From: Bacteroidales bacterium
GTDB lineage: Bacteria; Bacteroidota; Bacteroidia; Bacteroidales; UBA932
DNA length: 64,000 bases
NCBI GenBank assembly: GCA_017395045.1
Contig: JAFPWG010000004.1
Location: 62,001 to 126,000, forward strand
Reading direction: 5' to 3'
In this document: one piece after another, positions 61,716-64,000 of the stretch
Numbering within the stretch: position 1 is the first letter of the stretch
Layout: every line of letters begins with the position of its first letter
The notes under the pieces: generated by a model
What the model saw: the letters and a program-made list of their open reading frames with translations, nothing else
What the model was told of the DNA's origin: nothing
Databases searched by the model: none
Program-made: the position numbers and the translations under genes

Positions 61716-62644
61716 CGGAACTTCTTGTCTTCCTCCAGCATGCTCAGGTAGGAGGCGTAGCGTTCAGGGGAGATGTCACCCGCGTCCACGGCGGCCTTCA
61801 CGGCGCAGCCGGGCTCGTGGGTATGCGTACAGGGCGTGAACCGGCAGCCGGCCGAGGCCTTGAGCATCTCGGGGAAGTACTTGCCGATCTCCTCCCTCTC
61901 CAGGTCCACCAGGCCGAAGCCCCGGAGGCCGGGGGAGTCGATGACGAATCCGCCCGAAGCCAGGGGGTACATCTCGTACAGGGAGGTCGTGTGCTTGCCC
62001 TGGAGATGGACTTCCGAGATCTGGCCGACCTTGGGATCCAGCGACGGGTCCAGCGCCTTGATCAGGGACGATTTCCCGACGCCCGATTCGCCGGAAAAGA
62101 GGTTCACCTTCCCGTCGCAGGCGGCCCGGAGCGCGTCTATTCCTTCACCCGTAACGACCGATGTTTCAAGAACTTGATAGCCTGCTCCCTCATAGATGGC
62201 GTGAAAGGCGTCCACCTGTTCCCGGGCGATGTCCCGGTACAGGTCCGTCTTCGCCAGGACGATGGTGGCGGGAATGCCGTAAACCCCGCAGGTGACGAGG
62301 ATCCGGTCCAGGAAAGGGAGCTTGATTTCCGGAAAATAGAGCGAAACGACGAGCCAGGCGCGGTCCACGTTCGCGGCGATGATATGGGCCTCGCGGGAAA
62401 GGTTCGCGGACCGCCGGATGACATAGTTCTGCCGGGGGAGGATTTCCGTGATGACGGCGGTGTCTTCTCCGTCCGGAATCTCGTACCGGACCCGGTCGCC
62501 CACGGCCACCGGATTGGTGATCCGGCCGGCTTTCAGCCGGATGCGTCCGCGAAGCACGGCGGGGAAGGGAGTCCATGCCGGAAGGGCGGAAAGTTCGTAC
62601 CGGCTTCCCGCATTTTTCACGACCGTCGCTTCACCTTGTGTCAT
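61712..62644 (-). CDS. rsgA: Ribosome small-subunit biogenesis GTPase RsgA
   Basis: 310 residues from the ATG at 62642-62644 (MTQGEATVVKNAGSRYEL). A frame to 62767 runs over the promoter and into the divergent gene and is rejected. OB-fold N-terminus, circularly permuted GTPase with LAKTDLY (G4), GESGVGKSS (G1) and DSPGLRGFG (G3), and the C-terminal zinc knuckle CRFTPCTHTHEPGC. Matures the 30S subunit. First gene of the rsgA-MATE unit. Confidence 0.95.
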   Translation of the reverse strand: MTQGEATVVKNAGSRYELSALPAWTPFPAVLRGRIRLKAGRITNPVAVGDRVRYEIPDGEDTAVITEILPRQNYVIRRSANLSREAHIIAANVDRAWLVVSLYFPEIKLPFLDRILVTCGVYGIPATIVLAKTDLYRDIAREQVDAFHAIYEGAGYQVLETSVVTGEGIDALRAACDGKVNLFSGESGVGKSSLIKALDPSLDPKVGQISEVHLQGKHTTSLYEMYPLASGGFVIDSPGLRGFGLVDLEREEIGKYFPEMLKASAGCRFTPCTHTHEPGCAVKAAVDAGDISPERYASYLSMLEEDKKFR

Positions 62645-62673
62645 TCGTCGCCTTTTTTCAACTGTTCGTACCG

Positions 62674-62721
62674 CAAAGATAAGGGTTTGTTTTGGAATAC
62701 CGCCCCTATTCTTTATTTTTG
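62674..62721. promoter_or_regulatory. Divergent promoters for rsgA and malQ
   Basis: TATCTTTG on the minus strand (62681 to 62674), 29 bases before rsgA. TATTTTTG on the plus strand (62714-62721), 26 bases before malQ. Both match TAnnTTTG. Confidence 0.65.
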
Positions 62722-62747
62722 CTTCAACGACTGAAACTGATAACGCC

Positions 62748-64000
62748 ATGAATATCCGCATCATCATCCAGTACCATACCGCCTGGGGGGAATCCCTCGT
62801 CCTGCGTGTCGGAAAGAAACGCTATCCCATGGAATCCGCCTTTGGCGGGGAATGGCAGAAAGAGTTGACCGGCAGGAACATCCACGACGGGGATGAATAT
62901 ACGTTCGAAGTGGTCCGGGAAGGGAGTGTCGTCCGCCGCGAATGGCGCGGCCACCGTTTCCATGCGACCGCCGCGGGGGACCGCCTGGTGGTCCGCGACC
63001 GCTGGACCGACCGGCCGGAGGATTCGGCCTTCTATTCGGCCGCTTTCAGCGACGTCATCTTCCGCCGTCCCGACGGTGCCTCCTTCCGGCATCCGCGTAC
63101 GTCGGCGCCAGGCGTGGGGAATGTAGCTTTCTCGGTGGCCGTCCCGGAGGTCCGTACCGGTGAGACCCTGGCCCTTGCGGGCAGCGGCCCGCTCGGCGAC
63201 TGGAAGGAATTCCACCTGATGGATGACGGAACCTTCCCGTACTGGCGTATCGTCCTGGACATCCACGAGCCCTTTGAGTACAAGTTCGTTATCGTGGATA
63301 CGGAAACCCGTGAGCCCAAGGTGTGGGAAGAGGGGCCGAACCATTTCTTCGCCGAGGTCCCGGCCGCCGGCAGCGCCCTGGAAGTGGCCGACCTGCAGAC
63401 GGTGTTCCGGACCCTGCCCTGGCGGGGCGCCGGCGTCGCCGTTCCGGTGTTCTCCCTCCGGACGGAAGACAGTTTCGGCGTGGGCGAGTTCAACGACATC
63501 AAGAAACTCGCCGACTGGGCCGTCGCCGCGGGGCAGAGCGTCATCCAGCTCCTTCCGATCAACGACACCACGATGACGCACACCTGGCAGGATTCCTATC
63601 CGTACAACGCCGTGAGTTCCTTCGCCCTGCATCCGCAGTTCATCCACCTGCCCGCCGCGGGCGTCCGGAGGGATGCGAAGTACAAGGCCCTGAAGGCGGA
63701 ACTCGAAGCCCTTCCGAAGGTGGATTACGAAAAGGTCAATGCGGCCAAGACCGCCCTGCTCCGGAAAGTATATGAGCGGGACGGGGAGAAAGTGATGCAC
63801 ACCCCCGGCTATGTATCGTTCGTCACGGCCAATGCCGAATGGCTGATGCCGTATGCCGCTTTCTCGGTTCTCCGCGACCTGAACGGCACCTGCGACTTCT
63901 CCACCTGGGGTGAGTTTGCCGTGTACAATGCCCGCAAGGTGGACGCTTTCGCCGCGGAACATGCGGCCGAGGTGAATTTCTACTGCTGGGAGCAGTACCT
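62748..64000 (+). CDS. malQ: 4-alpha-glucanotransferase with N-terminal CBM20 domains, 3'-truncated by the window edge
   Basis: First 417 codons of a long MalQ-type amylomaltase (GH77). The frame is open to the last base. Two starch-binding (CBM20-like) domains come first (about residues 1-110, and 120-215 with GSGPLGDWKEF), then the catalytic barrel starting GAGVAVPVFSLRTEDSFGVGEF and INDTTMTHTWQDSYPYNAVSSFALHPQ. The catalytic acids lie beyond the window. Makes and trims maltooligosaccharides in glycogen or starch use, in the cytoplasm (no signal peptide). Confidence 0.93.
   Translation, partial: MNIRIIIQYHTAWGESLVLRVGKKRYPMESAFGGEWQKELTGRNIHDGDEYTFEVVREGSVVRREWRGHRFHATAAGDRLVVRDRWTDRPEDSAFYSAAFSDVIFRRPDGASFRHPRTSAPGVGNVAFSVAVPEVRTGETLALAGSGPLGDWKEFHLMDDGTFPYWRIVLDIHEPFEYKFVIVDTETREPKVWEEGPNHFFAEVPAAGSALEVADLQTVFRTLPWRGAGVAVPVFSLRTEDSFGVGEFNDIKKLADWAVAAGQSVIQLLPINDTTMTHTWQDSYPYNAVSSFALHPQFIHLPAAGVRRDAKYKALKAELEALPKVDYEKVNAAKTALLRKVYERDGEKVMHTPGYVSFVTANAEWLMPYAAFSVLRDLNGTCDFSTWGEFAVYNARKVDAFAAEHAAEVNFYCWEQY

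Noticed and set aside
62644-62767. Longer rsgA start
   Set aside because: The extension would cover both promoter boxes and part of malQ; the ATG at 62644 fits the family N-terminus.

Overview
The window is GC-rich chromosomal DNA from a member of the Bacteroidota, most likely a gut- or rumen-type Bacteroidales. Four things support this. The promoters read TAnnTTTG. Ribosome-binding leaders are A-rich rather than Shine-Dalgarno-like. There is a SusC/SusD polysaccharide utilization locus (PUL). Housekeeping genes include a DAHP synthase-chorismate mutase fusion of the Bacteroidetes type. I cannot name the genus from sequence alone.

Layout. 1-3366: end of an ATP synthase operon (atpF partial, atpH, atpA, atpG). 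3369-7008: minus-strand operon with a coiled-coil membrane protein, hemW and five small envelope-type proteins. 7074-11558: an M24 aminopeptidase P, a short S41 peptidase, pyrH and an sdhC without sdhA/sdhB. 11590-17973: aromatic amino acid genes. trpB2 and the pheA-aminotransferase-tyrA-aroF/CM operon are each preceded by a short leader peptide (tandem Trp codons; Phe/Tyr codons) and by mutually exclusive antiterminator and terminator hairpins, i.e. ribosome-mediated attenuators; frr lies between them. 17930-21136: lpxK, pfkA and dusB. 21167-24180: rplM-rpsI-rpsB-tsf with structured leaders. 24181-26078: a CobW-type GTPase and a small secreted or membrane protein. 26212-28344: a lipoprotein that fuses a GH18 domain to a tyrosine-phosphatase domain.

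28541-45935 is a nine-gene, one-direction PUL: GH31, SusE/F-like, SusR-like regulator, six-hairpin glycosidase, SusC, SusD, SusE/F-like, GH66 dextranase and CotH-like lipoprotein. GH66 with GH31 points to dextran or another alpha-1,6-glucan. The regulator lies inside the operon. 45936-51484 is an AT-richer accessory stretch. It holds an unknown lipoprotein, a DUF4304-like protein, a membrane protein, a secreted 19-residue-repeat protein, an S41 lipoprotein and hairpin-rich intergenic DNA, and ends at a tRNA-Ser(GGA) gene.

51680-64000 returns to core genes: an aldo/keto reductase and a polyferredoxin membrane protein, thiN, one continuous reading frame joining an LptF/LptG-type permease to methionyl-tRNA formyltransferase, alaS, a MATE exporter, rsgA and the start of malQ. 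The most interesting observations are the two attenuators, the LptG-Fmt and GH18-phosphatase fusions, and the structured repeat beside tRNA-Ser.
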